64,000 nt of DNA from Microbispora triticiradicis (GCA_003260025.2 QFZU02000030.1:25643-89642), one strand, 5' to 3'; shown: positions 28,188-39,760, numbered from the stretch's first letter. A program made the numbers and translations. The notes: a model not told the origin generated them from the sequence alone.

Positions 28188-30785
28188 CTAACGCAGGGTG
28201 CCGTTGGTCATCCCGACCGGCTCCTCCGGTACGGCGACCAGGCCCAGCTCCGCCGGGGACGCCATCAGCGGGTGGGACGGGACCACCCGCACCGAGTAGC
28301 CGAACGCGCCGGTGCGGTCCAGCGGCACGGCGCCGGTGTAGTGGGCCCGGCCGTCGTCGCCCACCGAGTCGGCCTTGAGCGTCACGTAGCAGGGCGCGAG
28401 CAGTTCGTCGTGCGCCCCCACGCGGCCGTACGCCGCCTCGACCCGCACGTCCTCCGCGGACAGCTCGCCGAGGGCGATCGTGGCCCGCAGCTCCAGCTGG
28501 GCCCCCAGCTCGGGGGTGTCCCCCACGCCGGTCGCCTCCACGTGCTCGACCCGCACACCCGGCCACGCCTTGACCACGCGCAGCTTCCAGGCGGCGAACA
28601 GCCGGGCGTTGTCGTAGCCGTCCGCCGCGAGCACGCGGGCGCCGGCCGCGGCCGGGGTGTAGAGGTCGGTGACGTAGTCGTGGAGCATCCGGCCGGCGAG
28701 GACCTTCGGCCCGAGCGAGCTGAGCGTGTGCTTGACCATCTCCAGCCAGCGCCGCGGCAGGCCGTCGGCGGCCCGGTCGTAGAACCGGTCGGCCACCTCG
28801 CGCTCGACGAGGTCGTACAGCGCCGTGGCCTCCAGCTCGTCGCGCCGCTCGGGGTCGTCCACCCCGTCGGCGCTGGGGATGGCCCAGCCGTTGGTGCCGT
28901 CGTACCACTCGTCCCACCATCCGTCGCGGATGGACAGGTTGAGGCCGCCGTTGAGCGCCGCCTTCATGCCGGACGTGCCGCACGCCTCCAGCGGGCGCAG
29001 CGGGTTGTTCATCCACACGTCCGACCCGGTGACCATGAGCTGCCCGAGCGCCATGTCGTAGTCGGGCAGGAAGACGATGCGGTGCCGCACGTCCTCGGAG
29101 TCGGCGAAGCGCACGATCTGCTGGATCAGCTTCTTGCCGCCCTCGTCGGCGGGGTGCGCCTTGCCGGCGATGACGATCTGAACTGGCTTGTCCGGATCGA
29201 GCAGCAGCCTGCGCAGCCGGTCGGGCTGGTTGAGCATGAGGGTGAGCCGCTTGTAGGAGGGCACCCGCCGGGCGAAGCCGATCGTCAGCACGTCCGGGTC
29301 GAGCGCCTCGTCCACCCAGGTCAGCTCGGCCTCGGTGGCCCCGCGCTGGCGCCACGACTTCCGCAGCCGCCGGCGCGCCTCCTCCACCAGGCGGGCCCGG
29401 AGCGTGCCCCGGATGCCCCAGATGTCGGCGTCGGAGAGCTTGTTCACGCCCTCCCAGCCCTGCGCCTTGTCGATCAGCGACGGCAGCTCCTTGCCGGCCA
29501 GCTCCATCATCTCCCGGCCCACCCACGTCGGGGCGTGGACGCCGTTGGTGATCGAGCCGATCGGCACCTCGTCGACGTCGAAGCCCGGCCACAGCCCCTG
29601 GAACATCTCCTGGCTGACCTTGCCGTGCAGCTCCGACACGCCGTTGACGCGCTGGGCCAGCCGCATGCCCATGACGGCCATGTTGAACACCGCGGGGTCG
29701 GACTCGGGCCCCTCGGGCTCGGCGCCGAGCTCCAGGATCCGGTCGACCGACACCGTCGGCCACGCGTTCGAGCCGCCGAACTGGCGGGCGATCATCTCGG
29801 CGGGGAACCGGTCGATGCCCGCGGGCACCGGCGTGTGCGTGGTGAACACCGTCCCGGCCCGTACGGCCTCCAGCGCCTCCTCGAACGACAGCCGGGCCTC
29901 GGTGAGCTCGCGGATGCGCTCCAGGCCGAGGAATCCCGCGTGCCCCTCGTTGGTGTGGAACACCTCGGGCTCGGGGTGCCCGGTGATCCGGCAGTAGGCC
30001 CGGATGGCCCGCACGCCGCCGATGCCGAGCAGCAGTTCCTGCATCAGCCGGTGGTCGCCGCCCCCGCCGTACAGTCGGTCGGTCACGTCCCGGGCGACCG
30101 CGTCGTTCTCGGCGACGTCGGAGTCGAGCAGCAGCAGCGGCACCCGGCCGACCTGGGCCACCCAGACCTGGGCGTGCAGGGTGCGCCCGCCCGCGAGGCT
30201 GATCGCGACGCGCGCCGGCGCCCCGTCCTGCTCCTTCAGGAGCGTGAGCGGCAGGCCGCCGGGGTCGAGGGAGGGGTAGTGCTCAAGCTGCCAGCCCTCC
30301 GCCGACAGCGACTGGGTGAAGTACCCGTGCCGGTAGAGGAGACCGACGCCGAGGATCGGCACACCGAGGTCGCTGGCGGCCTTGAGGTGGTCGCCGGCGA
30401 GGATCCCGAGGCCGCCGGAGTACTGCGGCAGCGCGGCGGCGATGCCGTACTCGGGCGAGAAGTAGCCGATCGCCTTGGGGGCGGCCTCCAGCGACTGGTA
30501 CCAGCGGGGGGCGGTCATGTACTCCCGCAGGTCGTCGGCGGCGTCGGCCAGGCGGCGCAGGAAGCGCCGATCCTGGGCGAGCACGCGCAGCCTGTCGGCC
30601 TCGACCGCGCCGAGCAGCGCGACGGGGTCGTGGTCGACACGCTCCCAGACCTCGGGATCCACCTCCGCGAACAGGTCCATGGTCTCGGGGTGCCACGACC
30701 AGCGGAGGTTCTGGACCAGCTCACCCAGAGGTGCGAGCTGCGAGGGAAGAACGGTTCGGACAGTGAACCTGCGGATAGCTCTCAC
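28188..30785 (-). CDS. glgP: Alpha-glucan phosphorylase GlgP
   Basis: Releases glucose-1-phosphate from alpha-1,4-glucan ends using phosphate and PLP. It has 865 residues of the actinobacterial/archaeal maltodextrin-phosphorylase type. The N-terminus (LAPLGELVQNLRWSWHPET) is the DUF3417 segment; active-site stretches are GYFSPEYGIAAALPQYSGGLGILAGDHLKAAS-like (108 onward), HTNEGHAGF and the PLP lysine Lys608 in EACGTSGMKAALNG. It is divergent from glgE across a 355-bp region, so degradation and synthesis genes share an intergenic control region. Confidence 0.96.
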   Translation of the reverse strand: MRAIRRFTVRTVLPSQLAPLGELVQNLRWSWHPETMDLFAEVDPEVWERVDHDPVALLGAVEADRLRVLAQDRRFLRRLADAADDLREYMTAPRWYQSLEAAPKAIGYFSPEYGIAAALPQYSGGLGILAGDHLKAASDLGVPILGVGLLYRHGYFTQSLSAEGWQLEHYPSLDPGGLPLTLLKEQDGAPARVAISLAGGRTLHAQVWVAQVGRVPLLLLDSDVAENDAVARDVTDRLYGGGGDHRLMQELLLGIGGVRAIRAYCRITGHPEPEVFHTNEGHAGFLGLERIRELTEARLSFEEALEAVRAGTVFTTHTPVPAGIDRFPAEMIARQFGGSNAWPTVSVDRILELGAEPEGPESDPAVFNMAVMGMRLAQRVNGVSELHGKVSQEMFQGLWPGFDVDEVPIGSITNGVHAPTWVGREMMELAGKELPSLIDKAQGWEGVNKLSDADIWGIRGTLRARLVEEARRRLRKSWRQRGATEAELTWVDEALDPDVLTIGFARRVPSYKRLTLMLNQPDRLRRLLLDPDKPVQIVIAGKAHPADEGGKKLIQQIVRFADSEDVRHRIVFLPDYDMALGQLMVTGSDVWMNNPLRPLEACGTSGMKAALNGGLNLSIRDGWWDEWYDGTNGWAIPSADGVDDPERRDELEATALYDLVEREVADRFYDRAADGLPRRWLEMVKHTLSSLGPKVLAGRMLHDYVTDLYTPAAAGARVLAADGYDNARLFAAWKLRVVKAWPGVRVEHVEATGVGDTPELGAQLELRATIALGELSAEDVRVEAAYGRVGAHDELLAPCYVTLKADSVGDDGRAHYTGAVPLDRTGAFGYSVRVVPSHPLMASPAELGLVAVPEEPVGMTNGTLR

Positions 30786-31140
30786 GAGGTCAGACCCTAG
30801 TTACTCAGCGCCACGACGCGCGACCGAAAACATACCTGTCGTACTGCGGATCGAGTTCTTCGTTGAACGCTTTCACCCCCAGCATGCAGGTTCAAACCTC
30901 ACCAAAGTACCCTTGACCTGGTGATGTCCATGCCGGACGATCTAGCCCGGCACCAGTGATCGATCTCCAGGCGTCGTCGCGCCAAACACGGCGAGCGCTC
31001 TTTCGTTCGGCAGGGGTAAGAGTGGACTATTAGGGCAACCCCTGTAAGAGCGAGGTGGGACTCCGGTCTACGGGTCCCTTCTGTCGTGCTGCCCGCCTGC
31101 CGGCGGTACCCGGTGTGCCGCCCCCGAGTACGAAGTGACG
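30786..31140. promoter_or_regulatory. Divergent regulatory region glgP/glgE
   Basis: 355 bp with no plausible ORF, holding promoters in both directions. A TTGACC (30913-30918) is a candidate -35 for glgE, though no good -10 is visible. The long leader before glgE contains GC-rich inverted segments near 31040-31125. No known riboswitch fold was recognised by eye. Confidence 0.5.
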
Positions 31141-33192
31141 ATGATCGGACGAATTCCCATCCAGGACATCCAGCCCGTCGTCGACTGCGGCCAGTGGCCC
31201 GCGAAGGCCGCCGCGGGAGAGACCTTCGAGATCAGCGCGACGGTGTTCCGCGAGGGGCACGACGCGGTCGCCGCCGGCGTCGTGCTGATCGACCCGGACG
31301 GCGCGCCGGGCCGGATGCTGCCCATGCGCGAGGCCGGGCCGGGCACCGACCGGTGGAGCGTGGAGGTGTCGCTGCCCACCGAAGGGCTGTGGCAGTTCCG
31401 GGTGGAGGCCTGGAGCGACCCGATCGCCACATGGACGCACGACGCGGGCATCAAGATCCCCCGCAACCTGGACGCCGACCTCATGTGCGAGGAGGGCGCC
31501 CGGCTGTTCGAGCGGGCGGCCAAGGGCGTGCGGGCCGCGGACTGCCGGGTGGCGGCGGAGGCGGGCGGCACCTGCGGGCACCGGGCCGCGCTGCTGGCCC
31601 TGGCGGCCCGCCTGCGGGACGACGCGGTGGACCCCCGGGCGCGCTTCGCGGTCACGCAGCTGCCGGAGACCGCGGAACTGATCGCCGCGCATCCGCTGCG
31701 CGACCTGCTCACCCGTTCCGGGCGCCAGCGCGTGCGGGTGGACCGGCGGCGGGCGCTGTTCGGCTCGTGGTACGAGTTCTTCCCCCGCTCGGAGGGGGCC
31801 GTGGTGGGGCAGGAGGGCGTCGCCCCCAAGTCGGGGACGTTCGGGACGGCGGCCAGGCGGCTCCCGGCGATCGCCCAGATGGGCTTCGACGTGGTCTACC
31901 TGCCACCGATCCACCCCATCGGCGCGCAGTTCCGCAAGGGCCGCAACAACACGCTGACGCCCGACCAGTACGACCCCGGATCGCCGTGGGCCATCGGCTC
32001 GGAGCAGGGCGGCCACGACGCGATCCACCCCGATCTCGGCACGATCGAGGACTTCGACGAGTTCGTCGCGAAGGCCCGCGAGCTGGGCATGGAGATCGCC
32101 CTCGACCTCGCGCTGCAGTGCTCCCCCGACCACCCGTGGGTCAAGGAGCACCCGGAGTGGTTCAACATCCGGGCCGACGGCACGATCGCGTACGCGGAGA
32201 ACCCGCCGAAGAAGTACCAGGACATCTACCCCCTGAACTTCGACAAGGACCCCGAGGGGATCTACGCGGAGGTCAGGCGGGTCGTCCGGCACTGGATGGA
32301 CCACGGCGTGCGGATCTTCCGGGTGGACAACCCGCACACCAAGCCGGTGCGGTTCTGGGAGCGGCTGATCTCCGACATCAACGCGACCGACCCCGACGTG
32401 CTGTTCCTGGCCGAGGCGTTCACCCGTCCCGCCATGATGCGGACCCTCGGCAAGGTCGGCTTCCACCAGTCCTACACGTACTTCACCTGGCGCAACCACA
32501 AGCAGGAGTTCGAGGAGTACCTGTGGGAGCTGTCCCACGAGACCTCGCACTTCCTGCGGCCGAACCTGTTCGTCAACACGCCCGACATCCTGCACGAGTA
32601 CCTCCAGCACGGCGGGGTGCCGGCGTTCCGGATCCGGGCGGTGCTGGCCGCGCTGACGGCCCCCACCTGGGGCGTCTACTCCGGATACGAGCTGGCCGAG
32701 AACGTCCCGGTCCGTCCGGGCAGTGAGGAGTATCTCGACAGCGAGAAGTACCAGTACCGTCCGCGTGACTGGGCGGCGGCGGAGCGTGAGGGCCGCAGCC
32801 TTGCCCCGTTCATTACCCAGCTCAATTTGTTGAGAAGAGCGCACCCGGCGCTCCAGGAATTGCGTAACCTACGGTTTCACAACGTCGACCAGCCGGACGT
32901 GATCTGCTTCTCGAAGCGGCTGCCCGGCGCCTATGACACGGCCTCACGACGGCACGGACTAGGCGATGTCGTACTGGCCGTCGTCAACCTGGATCCATAC
33001 AACACCCATGAGGCGACGGTCCGGCTCGACATGCCCGCCCTCGGTCTCGACTGGCATGCCGACTTCGTCGTGGACGACCAACTGTCGGGCGAGTCGTACC
33101 GCTGGGGGCAGGCGAACTACGTGCGCCTCGACCCGCACGTACAACCCGCACACATCCTCACGCTCCGCCACGGGTCAGCGCTCCGCCCGTGA
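31141..33192 (+). CDS. glgE: Maltose-1-phosphate maltosyltransferase GlgE
   Basis: Transfers maltosyl units from alpha-maltose-1-phosphate to the non-reducing end of alpha-1,4-glucan (GH13 subfamily 3). It has 683 residues. The catalytic nucleophile is Asp396 in [14 protein letters not shown] and the acid/base is Glu425 in FLAEAFTRP, close to the known actinobacterial positions. Substrate loops [13 protein letters not shown] and FRKGRNN are present. ATG 31141 is used; the in-frame GTG at 31135 is an alternative. It is first gene of glgE-treS-mak-glgB. Confidence 0.97.
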   Translation: MIGRIPIQDIQPVVDCGQWPAKAAAGETFEISATVFREGHDAVAAGVVLIDPDGAPGRMLPMREAGPGTDRWSVEVSLPTEGLWQFRVEAWSDPIATWTHDAGIKIPRNLDADLMCEEGARLFERAAKGVRAADCRVAAEAGGTCGHRAALLALAARLRDDAVDPRARFAVTQLPETAELIAAHPLRDLLTRSGRQRVRVDRRRALFGSWYEFFPRSEGAVVGQEGVAPKSGTFGTAARRLPAIAQMGFDVVYLPPIHPIGAQFRKGRNNTLTPDQYDPGSPWAIGSEQGGHDAIHPDLGTIEDFDEFVAKARELGMEIALDLALQCSPDHPWVKEHPEWFNIRADGTIAYAENPPKKYQDIYPLNFDKDPEGIYAEVRRVVRHWMDHGVRIFRVDNPHTKPVRFWERLISDINATDPDVLFLAEAFTRPAMMRTLGKVGFHQSYTYFTWRNHKQEFEEYLWELSHETSHFLRPNLFVNTPDILHEYLQHGGVPAFRIRAVLAALTAPTWGVYSGYELAENVPVRPGSEEYLDSEKYQYRPRDWAAAEREGRSLAPFITQLNLLRRAHPALQELRNLRFHNVDQPDVICFSKRLPGAYDTASRRHGLGDVVLAVVNLDPYNTHEATVRLDMPALGLDWHADFVVDDQLSGESYRWGQANYVRLDPHVQPAHILTLRHGSALRP

Positions 33193-33223
33193 CGCAGCCC
33201 TGCACACTACGGGGAGTCAACAG

Positions 33224-34975
33224 GTGAGCTCGACCACGCCTCAGCCCAGCCACAGCCAGCCCAGCCACACCCAGCCGATCCCGAACACCTTCACCGAGGA
33301 GGAGCCGCGGGACCAGCGCTGGTACAAGCGGGCCGTCTTCTACGAGGTGCTGATCCGCGGCTTCGCCGACTCGAACGGCGACGGCACCGGAGACATCCGC
33401 GGCCTCATCGAGAAGCTGGACTACCTCCAGTGGCTCGGCATCGACTGCCTCTGGCTGCTCCCGCTGTACGAGTCCCCGCTCAAGGACGGCGGGTACGACA
33501 TCTCCGACTACATGAAGATCCTCCCGGACTTCGGTGACCTGGGAGACTTCATCCGGCTGGTGGACGAGGCGCACAAGCGGGGCATCCGGGTGATCGCCGA
33601 CCTGGTGATGAACCACACCAGCGACCAGCACCCGTGGTTCCAAGCCTCCCGCAACGATCCCGACGGCCCGTTCGGCGACTTCTACGTGTGGAGCGACACC
33701 GACGAGAAGTACCCCGGCGCGCGGATCATCTTCGTGGACACCGAGGCGTCGAACTGGACCTTCGACGCGGTGCGGGGGCAGTACTACTGGCACCGGTTCT
33801 TCCACCACCAGCCGGACCTCAACTTCGAGAACCCGGCGGTGCAGGACGCGATGCTGGAGGTCATCCGGTTCTGGCTGGACCTGGGCATCGACGGGTTCCG
33901 CCTGGACGCGATCCCGTACCTGTTCGAGCAGGAGGACACCAACTGCGAGAACCTGCCGCCGACGCACGCCTACCTCAAGCGGGTGCGGGCGGAGGTGGAC
34001 CGCCTGTACCCCGACCGGGTGCTGCTGGCCGAGGCCAACCAGTGGCCGGCCGACGTGGTGGAGTACTTCGGCGACCCGGTCACCGGGGGCGACGAGTGCC
34101 ACATGGCCTTCCACTTCCCGCTGATGCCGCGCATCTTCATGGCGGTGCGGCGCGAGTCGCGCTATCCGATCTCGGAGATCCTGGCCCAGACGCCGAAGAT
34201 TCCCGAGAACTGCCAGTGGGGGATCTTCCTGCGCAACCACGACGAGTTGACGCTGGAGATGGTCACCGACGAAGAGCGCGACTACATGTACTCGGAGTAC
34301 GCCAAGGACCCGCGGATGCGGGCGAACGTCGGCATCCGGCGGCGGCTGGCGACGCTGCTGGACAACGACCGCAACCAGATCGAGTTGTTCACCGCGCTGC
34401 TGCTGAGCCTGCCCGGCTCGCCGGTCATGTACTACGGCGACGAGATCGGGATGGGCGACAACATCTGGCTCGGCGACCGCGACGGCGTGCGCACGCCGAT
34501 GCAGTGGACCCCCGACCGCAACGCGGGCTTCTCCAGCTGCGACCCCGGCCGGCTCTACCTCCCGGTGATCATGGATCCGATCTACGGGTACCAGGCGATC
34601 AACGTCGAGGCCCAGCAGAAGAGCGCCAGCTCACTGCTGCACTTCACCAAGCGGATGATCGAGATCCGCAAGCGGCACCCCGTGTTCGGCCTCGGCGAGT
34701 TCACCGAGCTGAACTCCTCCAACCCCAGCGTGCTCGCGTTCGTGCGGGAGCTCGGCGACGACCGGGTGCTGTGCGTCAACAACCTCTCCCGTTTCCCCCA
34801 GCCGGTCGAGCTCGACCTGCGCAGGTTCGAGGGATCGACACCGGTCGAGTGCATGGGCGGAGTTCCTTTTCCCCCGATCGGCGAACTTCCGTATCTTTTG
34901 ACGCTCCCTGGGCATGGGTTCTACTGGTTCACGTTGCCCGTCACGCACCGGACGGCCGGCACGAAGGAGGAGTGA
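33224..34975 (+). CDS. treS: Trehalose synthase TreS
   Basis: Interconverts trehalose and maltose (GH13), feeding maltose to maltokinase. It has 583 residues. Catalytic residues are Asp228 ([10 protein letters not shown]), Glu270 (LLAEANQW) and Asp340 (LRNHDELT). A disordered Ser/Gln/Pro N-terminus of about 25 residues precedes the core ([19 protein letters not shown]). The GTG start at 33224 has GGGGAG 7 bp upstream. It ends in a GTGA overlap with mak, a typical TreS-maltokinase coupling. Confidence 0.97.
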   Translation: MSSTTPQPSHSQPSHTQPIPNTFTEEEPRDQRWYKRAVFYEVLIRGFADSNGDGTGDIRGLIEKLDYLQWLGIDCLWLLPLYESPLKDGGYDISDYMKILPDFGDLGDFIRLVDEAHKRGIRVIADLVMNHTSDQHPWFQASRNDPDGPFGDFYVWSDTDEKYPGARIIFVDTEASNWTFDAVRGQYYWHRFFHHQPDLNFENPAVQDAMLEVIRFWLDLGIDGFRLDAIPYLFEQEDTNCENLPPTHAYLKRVRAEVDRLYPDRVLLAEANQWPADVVEYFGDPVTGGDECHMAFHFPLMPRIFMAVRRESRYPISEILAQTPKIPENCQWGIFLRNHDELTLEMVTDEERDYMYSEYAKDPRMRANVGIRRRLATLLDNDRNQIELFTALLLSLPGSPVMYYGDEIGMGDNIWLGDRDGVRTPMQWTPDRNAGFSSCDPGRLYLPVIMDPIYGYQAINVEAQQKSASSLLHFTKRMIEIRKRHPVFGLGEFTELNSSNPSVLAFVRELGDDRVLCVNNLSRFPQPVELDLRRFEGSTPVECMGGVPFPPIGELPYLLTLPGHGFYWFTLPVTHRTAGTKEE

Positions 34976-36321
34976 CGACTTCACTTCAGGAGCTTCTGGC
35001 CGGCTGGATCACCGGGCAACGGTGGTTCGCCGGCAAGGGGCGCGCCATCGACGACCTGTCCATCGACTCCGAGATCGAGATCGCCGGCGGGGACCCGGCG
35101 CTGCTCCATCTGGTCGTGTGCGTGCGTCAGGGGGACCGCCGCACGCGCTACCAGATCCCGGTCGGGCTGCGCGAACACCTGCCCGACCGGCTGGAGCACG
35201 TGCGCATCGGCAGGTGCCGCCGCGACGGCCGCGAGGCCGAGGTCTACGACGCGCTGCACGACTCCGCCCTGACCGCGCACCTGCTGGAGGGGATGGCCAC
35301 GGACCACGGGTTCGACGGCCTCGCCTTCCACCGCGCGCACGGCGTGGAGATCGACACCTCGCAGCGCAGCCTCGTGCTGACCGCCGAGCAGTCGAACACC
35401 TCGCTGGTGTACGGCGACACGTACATCTTCAAGCTGTTCCGGCAGCTCAGCCCGGGGACCAACCCGGAGCTGGAGATCATCACCGCGCTCGCCGGCGCGG
35501 GCTCGTCCCACGTGGCCCGGCCGTACGGCTGGATCGAGACCACGCTGCAGGACGAGCCGACCACCCTGGCGATCATGCAGGAGTACCTGCGGAACGCCAA
35601 CGAGGGCTGGTCGATGGCGCTGACCAGCGTGCGCGACCTCTACGCGTCCCCGGAGGGCATGCCGGCGGAGGACGCCGGGGGCGACTTCGCGGGCGAGGCC
35701 CGGCGGCTGGGGGTGGCCACCGCGCAGGTCCACCGGGAGCTGGCCCGGGCCTTTCCCACGGGCACGATCGAGCCGCCGGAGCTCAAGCGGATGACCGAGC
35801 GGTTCCGCCGCAGGCTCGACCGGGCGATCGCCGAGGTGCCGCGGCTCGGCGAGCACGCCGACGTCGCCGCCGAGGCGTTCGACCGGCTCGGCGACCTCGC
35901 GCACGAGGTGCCGGTGCAGCGGGTCCACGGCGACTACCACCTCGGCCAGGTCATGCGCACCATGACCGACTGGGTCGTGCTCGACTTCGAGGGCGAGCCG
36001 GGGCAGCCGCTGGCCGAGCGCCGGGCGCTCGACTCGCCGCTGCGCGACGTGGCGGGCATGCTGCGCTCGTTCGAGTACGCCGCCAGGCACCTGCTGGCCG
36101 ACCACCCGGACGCCGACGGACTGGAGCACCGGGCCCGGGAGTGGTCGGAACGCAACCGCGCGGCGTTCCTCGCCGGCTACTCCGAGGGCGGCGGGCGGGT
36201 CCGCGGCGACGAGGCGGTGCTGCTGCGCGCGCTGGAGCTGAGCAAGGCCGTGTACGAGGTCGTCTACGAGGCGCGCAACCGGCCGACCTGGTTGCCCATA
36301 CCGCTCGCCGCCTTCCGCTGA
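34972..36321 (+). CDS. mak: Maltokinase (Pep2/Mak)
   Basis: Phosphorylates maltose with ATP to maltose-1-phosphate, the GlgE donor. It has 449 residues of an aminoglycoside-phosphotransferase-like fold. The N-terminal cap is [15 protein letters not shown], the kinase nucleotide segment is [17 protein letters not shown], the catalytic loop is [14 protein letters not shown] and the metal-binding motif is VVLDFEGEP. The GTG start overlaps the treS stop (GTGA) with AAGGAGG immediately upstream. The gene is physically and probably translationally linked to treS. Confidence 0.96.
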   Translation: MTTSLQELLAGWITGQRWFAGKGRAIDDLSIDSEIEIAGGDPALLHLVVCVRQGDRRTRYQIPVGLREHLPDRLEHVRIGRCRRDGREAEVYDALHDSALTAHLLEGMATDHGFDGLAFHRAHGVEIDTSQRSLVLTAEQSNTSLVYGDTYIFKLFRQLSPGTNPELEIITALAGAGSSHVARPYGWIETTLQDEPTTLAIMQEYLRNANEGWSMALTSVRDLYASPEGMPAEDAGGDFAGEARRLGVATAQVHRELARAFPTGTIEPPELKRMTERFRRRLDRAIAEVPRLGEHADVAAEAFDRLGDLAHEVPVQRVHGDYHLGQVMRTMTDWVVLDFEGEPGQPLAERRALDSPLRDVAGMLRSFEYAARHLLADHPDADGLEHRAREWSERNRAAFLAGYSEGGGRVRGDEAVLLRALELSKAVYEVVYEARNRPTWLPIPLAAFR

Positions 36322-36367
36322 CAAGATCGCAGTGTTCGGTGGGATATATCTAGGGCAGGTTTGCGAC

Positions 36368-38623
36368 ATGGATTTGGACCGGCTGGCGGGGGGCGCCCAT
36401 CACGACCCCCATTCGATTCTGGGGGCCCATCCCGGGCCTGACGGCGTCACGATCAGGGCTCTGCGGCCCTTCGCGGAGAAGGTCGAGGTGCTGGCCGAGG
36501 GCTCGGCGCACGAGATGAGCCACACCGCCTTCGGCGTGTTCGAGGTGACACTGCCCGGCGTCGACAAGGTCCCGGACTACCGCCTGCGCGTCACCTACGC
36601 CGACGCCCCGCCGTACGAGACGGACGATCCGTACCGCCACTGGCCGACGCTGGGCGAGCTCGACCTGCACCTGATCGGCGAGGGCAGGCACGAACGGCTG
36701 TGGGAGGTGCTCGGGGCGCGGGTCATCCGTCACGAGGACGTGGACGGCACGGCGTTCTCGGTGTGGGCGCCGAACGCGCAGGGCGTACGGGTCATCGGCG
36801 ACTTCAACCACTGGAACGGCGGCGCCCACCCCATGCGCTCGCTCGGCGGGACCGGGGTGTGGGAGCTGTTCGTCCCGGAGATCGGCGAGGGCGCCCGGTA
36901 CAAGTTCCAGATCCTCGGCCTCGACGGCGTCTGGCGGGAGAAGGCCGACCCCATGGCCCGGCGCACCGAGATCCCGCCGGCGACCGCCAGCATCGTGGAG
37001 AAGCCGGCGTACGAGTGGCGTGACGAGGAGTGGATGGCCGCCCGGGCGTCGCGGGACGCCCTCGTCGAGCCGATGAGCACCTACGAGGTGCACCTCGGCT
37101 CCTGGCGGCCCGGCCTGTCCTACCGCGACCTCGCCCGCGAGCTGGTCGAGTACGTGACGGACATGGGGTTCACGCACGTGGAGTTCCTGCCGGTCGCCGA
37201 GCATCCGTTCGGCGGCTCGTGGGGCTACCAGGTGACGTCGTACTACGCCCCGACCTCGCGGTTCGGTTCCCCCGACGACTTCCGCCATCTGGTGGACGAG
37301 CTGCACCGGGCCGGCGTCGGCGTGATCGTCGACTGGGTGCCGGCGCACTTCCCGATGGACGAGTGGGCCCTCGCCCGCTTCGACGGCACGCCGCTCTACG
37401 AGCACGGCGACCCGCACCGCGGCACCCACCCCGACTGGGGCACGTACGTCTTCGACTTCGGCCGCAAGGAGGTGCGCAACTTCCTGGTGGCCAACGCGCT
37501 CTTCTGGCTGAAGGAGTTCCACGTCGACGGCCTGCGGGTGGACGCGGTGGCGTCGATGCTCTACCTCGACTACTCGCGCCGCGAGGGCGAGTGGACGCCC
37601 AACGAGTACGGCGGCAGGGAGAACCTCGACGCGATCGAGTTCCTCAAGGAGATGAACGCCGTCGTCTACCGCGAGGAGCCCGGGATCGTGACGATCGCGG
37701 AGGAGTCGACCGCCTGGCCCGGGGTCTCGCGCCCGGCCTACCTCGGCGGTCTCGGCTTCGGCTTCAAGTGGAACATGGGCTGGATGCACGACACGCTCAG
37801 CTACATGTCCCGGGAGCCGGTCTACCGGCAGTATCACCATCACCAGATGACGTTCTCCCTGATGTACGCCTTCTCGGAGAACTTCGTGCTGCCGCTCTCG
37901 CACGACGAGGTCGTCCACCTCAAGGGGTCGCTGCTGGGCAAGATGCCGGGCGACGAGTGGCAGCGCTTCGCCAACCTGCGCGCGCTGTACGGCTTCATGT
38001 GGGCCCATCCCGGCAAGCAGCTGCTGTTCATGGGCGGCGAGTTCGGCCAGGGCGCCGAATGGTCGGAGGCGGGCGGCCTCGACTGGTGGCTGCTCGACTT
38101 CGACTTCCACCAGGGCGTGCGGCGGCTGATCAGGGACCTCAACAACGTCTACCGCGAGTCGCCCGCGCTCTACTCCCGCGACAACACCCACGAGGGCTTC
38201 CGCTGGATCGACGCCGACGACGCCTCGGGCAACGTGCTGTCGTTCCTCCGGTACGGCGCGGACGGCTCGGTGCTGGCCTGCGTCGCCAACTTCTCCGGCG
38301 CGCCGCACGACGACTACCACCTGGGCCTGCCGACCCCGGGGCGGTGGGAGGAGGTCCTCAACACCGACGCGTACGAGTACGCGGGCAGCGGGGTCGGCAA
38401 CATGGGCTCGGTCGAGGCGGTGGAGACGCCGCGGCACGGCCTGCCCTGCTCGGCGCGGCTGCGCGTGCCGCCGCTCGGCGTGGTGTGGCTGCGGCCGGTG
38501 GAGACGCCGACCCCGGTGAGCGCCGAGATGGACGAGCGGACCGTGACGGCCCTGCCGGGGACGGAGCCGGAGGACGAGGCGTCGGCCGAGCCGGAGCCCG
38601 AGGGCCTGGTCGCCGAGTCCTGA
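36368..38623 (+). CDS. glgB: 1,4-alpha-glucan branching enzyme GlgB
   Basis: Makes alpha-1,6 branches in glucan by cutting and re-attaching a chain (GH13 subfamily 9). It has 751 residues: an N-terminal CBM48 pair, then the catalytic barrel with Asp392 ([11 protein letters not shown]) as nucleophile and Glu445 ([10 protein letters not shown]) as acid/base, and [12 protein letters not shown] near 525. The C-terminal extension of about 40 residues is Glu-rich and disordered. ATG 36368 is preferred over an in-frame GTG at 36332. It is last gene of the glgE operon. Confidence 0.97.
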   Translation: MDLDRLAGGAHHDPHSILGAHPGPDGVTIRALRPFAEKVEVLAEGSAHEMSHTAFGVFEVTLPGVDKVPDYRLRVTYADAPPYETDDPYRHWPTLGELDLHLIGEGRHERLWEVLGARVIRHEDVDGTAFSVWAPNAQGVRVIGDFNHWNGGAHPMRSLGGTGVWELFVPEIGEGARYKFQILGLDGVWREKADPMARRTEIPPATASIVEKPAYEWRDEEWMAARASRDALVEPMSTYEVHLGSWRPGLSYRDLARELVEYVTDMGFTHVEFLPVAEHPFGGSWGYQVTSYYAPTSRFGSPDDFRHLVDELHRAGVGVIVDWVPAHFPMDEWALARFDGTPLYEHGDPHRGTHPDWGTYVFDFGRKEVRNFLVANALFWLKEFHVDGLRVDAVASMLYLDYSRREGEWTPNEYGGRENLDAIEFLKEMNAVVYREEPGIVTIAEESTAWPGVSRPAYLGGLGFGFKWNMGWMHDTLSYMSREPVYRQYHHHQMTFSLMYAFSENFVLPLSHDEVVHLKGSLLGKMPGDEWQRFANLRALYGFMWAHPGKQLLFMGGEFGQGAEWSEAGGLDWWLLDFDFHQGVRRLIRDLNNVYRESPALYSRDNTHEGFRWIDADDASGNVLSFLRYGADGSVLACVANFSGAPHDDYHLGLPTPGRWEEVLNTDAYEYAGSGVGNMGSVEAVETPRHGLPCSARLRVPPLGVVWLRPVETPTPVSAEMDERTVTALPGTEPEDEASAEPEPEGLVAES

Positions 38624-38638
38624 TCCGCGGCGGGCCGT

Positions 38639-39622
38639 TCAGAGCGTGACGACGACCTTCCCGCGGGCGTGCCCCTCCTCCACGTAGCGGACGGCCGCGG
38701 GGAGGTCGTCGAACGGGTAGACGCGGTCGACGACCGGGGTGAGGTCGCCCTGCTCGATGAGCCCGGCCAGCTTGACCAGGTTCGCCCGGTTCTCGCGGCA
38801 TCGGGTCACGTCGGCGAGGACCACTCGCCGGGACGTGAACGGCGACGTCGCGAGCGCCGCGATCGTGTGGCCGACGGGCTGCAGCCACCGTCCGGCCGGC
38901 CCGCCGACGACGACGTGCGTCCCCCGGGGCCTCAGCACCCGCCGGCAGGCCGCCGGCGGCTTGGTGCCCGCGATGTCGAGCAGCACGTCGTACCGCCGGC
39001 CGGTCCGGGTGAAGTCGGCTCTGCTGTAGTCGACGACCTCGCCCGCGCCGAGCGACCGGACCAGGTCCACGTTGCGAGGGCCGCAGACGCCGGTGACCTC
39101 GGCCCCGAACGCCCTGGCGAGCTGCACGGCGAACGTGCCCACCCCGCCCGACGCGCCGTTCACGAGCACCTCGTGCCCCGGCCGGACCCGCCCTTCGTCC
39201 AGGGCCAGCAGCGCGGTGGCGGCGGCCAGCGGCACCGCCGCCGCCTGCTCGAACGACAGGTTCTCCGGTTTGCGGACCAGATCGCTCTCCCGCACGCTGA
39301 CGTACTCGGCGAAGCCGCCCCCGGTGAGCAGCGCGAACACCTCGTCGCCCGGGCCGAACGCGGTGACGCCCGCGCCGACCGCCTCGACCTGTCCCGCCAC
39401 GTCGGCGCCCAGCACGCTGAGACGCGGCCCGCGCGGGCCGAGCGTGCCGCCCATCAGACGCGCGACGTACGGCTCGCCTCGCATGTGGTGCCAGTCGTAC
39501 GGCTGGACGGAGGTGGCTCGGACCCGGACCAGCACCTCTCCGGGGCCGGGCTCCGGGGTCGGGACGTCGCTGAGCGTCAGGACCTCGGGCGGGCCGTACG
39601 AGCGTAGAACGTAGGCCTTCAT
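38639..39622 (-). CDS. NAD(P)-dependent quinone oxidoreductase-like MDR protein
   Basis: 327-residue medium-chain dehydrogenase/reductase of the zinc-independent quinone reductase group. It has the GroES-like N-terminus (KAYVLRSYGPPEVLTLSDVPTPEPGPGEVLVRV split over residues 2-34) and the nucleotide motif LVNGASGGVGTFAVQLARAFG. Structural zinc cysteines are absent, as expected. ATG 39622 has GAGGAGAG upstream. It is monocistronic, convergent with glgB and divergent from the DUF2306 gene. Substrate probably a quinone or enone; not decidable. Confidence 0.93.
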   Translation of the reverse strand: MKAYVLRSYGPPEVLTLSDVPTPEPGPGEVLVRVRATSVQPYDWHHMRGEPYVARLMGGTLGPRGPRLSVLGADVAGQVEAVGAGVTAFGPGDEVFALLTGGGFAEYVSVRESDLVRKPENLSFEQAAAVPLAAATALLALDEGRVRPGHEVLVNGASGGVGTFAVQLARAFGAEVTGVCGPRNVDLVRSLGAGEVVDYSRADFTRTGRRYDVLLDIAGTKPPAACRRVLRPRGTHVVVGGPAGRWLQPVGHTIAALATSPFTSRRVVLADVTRCRENRANLVKLAGLIEQGDLTPVVDRVYPFDDLPAAVRYVEEGHARGKVVVTL

Positions 39623-39724
39623 CGCATCTCTCCTCGTCGCCTCGGCGGCTGGGAGGCCAGCGTAGGAAGCGCCGCGCCCGGGACTCATCAGCCGAAAGTA
39701 CGCCCGATCGGCAGCCGATGGACC

Positions 39725-39760
39725 GGTGCGGATCGAGCCGTTCCGCCGATGATCCGCACC
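39725..39760. promoter_or_regulatory. Long inverted repeat in divergent promoter region
   Basis: Perfect 10-bp inverted repeat GGTGCGGATC (39725-39734) and GATCCGCACC (39751-39760), 16-bp spacer, between the divergent oxidoreductase (39622) and DUF2306 (39785) starts. Candidate operator controlling both genes, or a structured leader. Confidence 0.5.

Noticed and set aside
28041..30800. 919-residue plus-strand ORF over glgP
   Set aside because: Antisense artefact; the minus-strand frame encodes complete GlgP with its PLP lysine.
30880..30905. TTCAAAC segment that looked like a tRNA T-arm
   Set aside because: Flanking stems do not pair and no acceptor, D or anticodon stem can be built.
31030..32844. 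604-residue minus-strand ORF over glgE
   Set aside because: Shadow of GlgE; no domain and no promoter.
34981..38437. Minus-strand ORFs over mak and glgB (462 and 695 residues)
   Set aside because: Third-position GC bias places the real coding in the plus frames, which have catalytic motifs.
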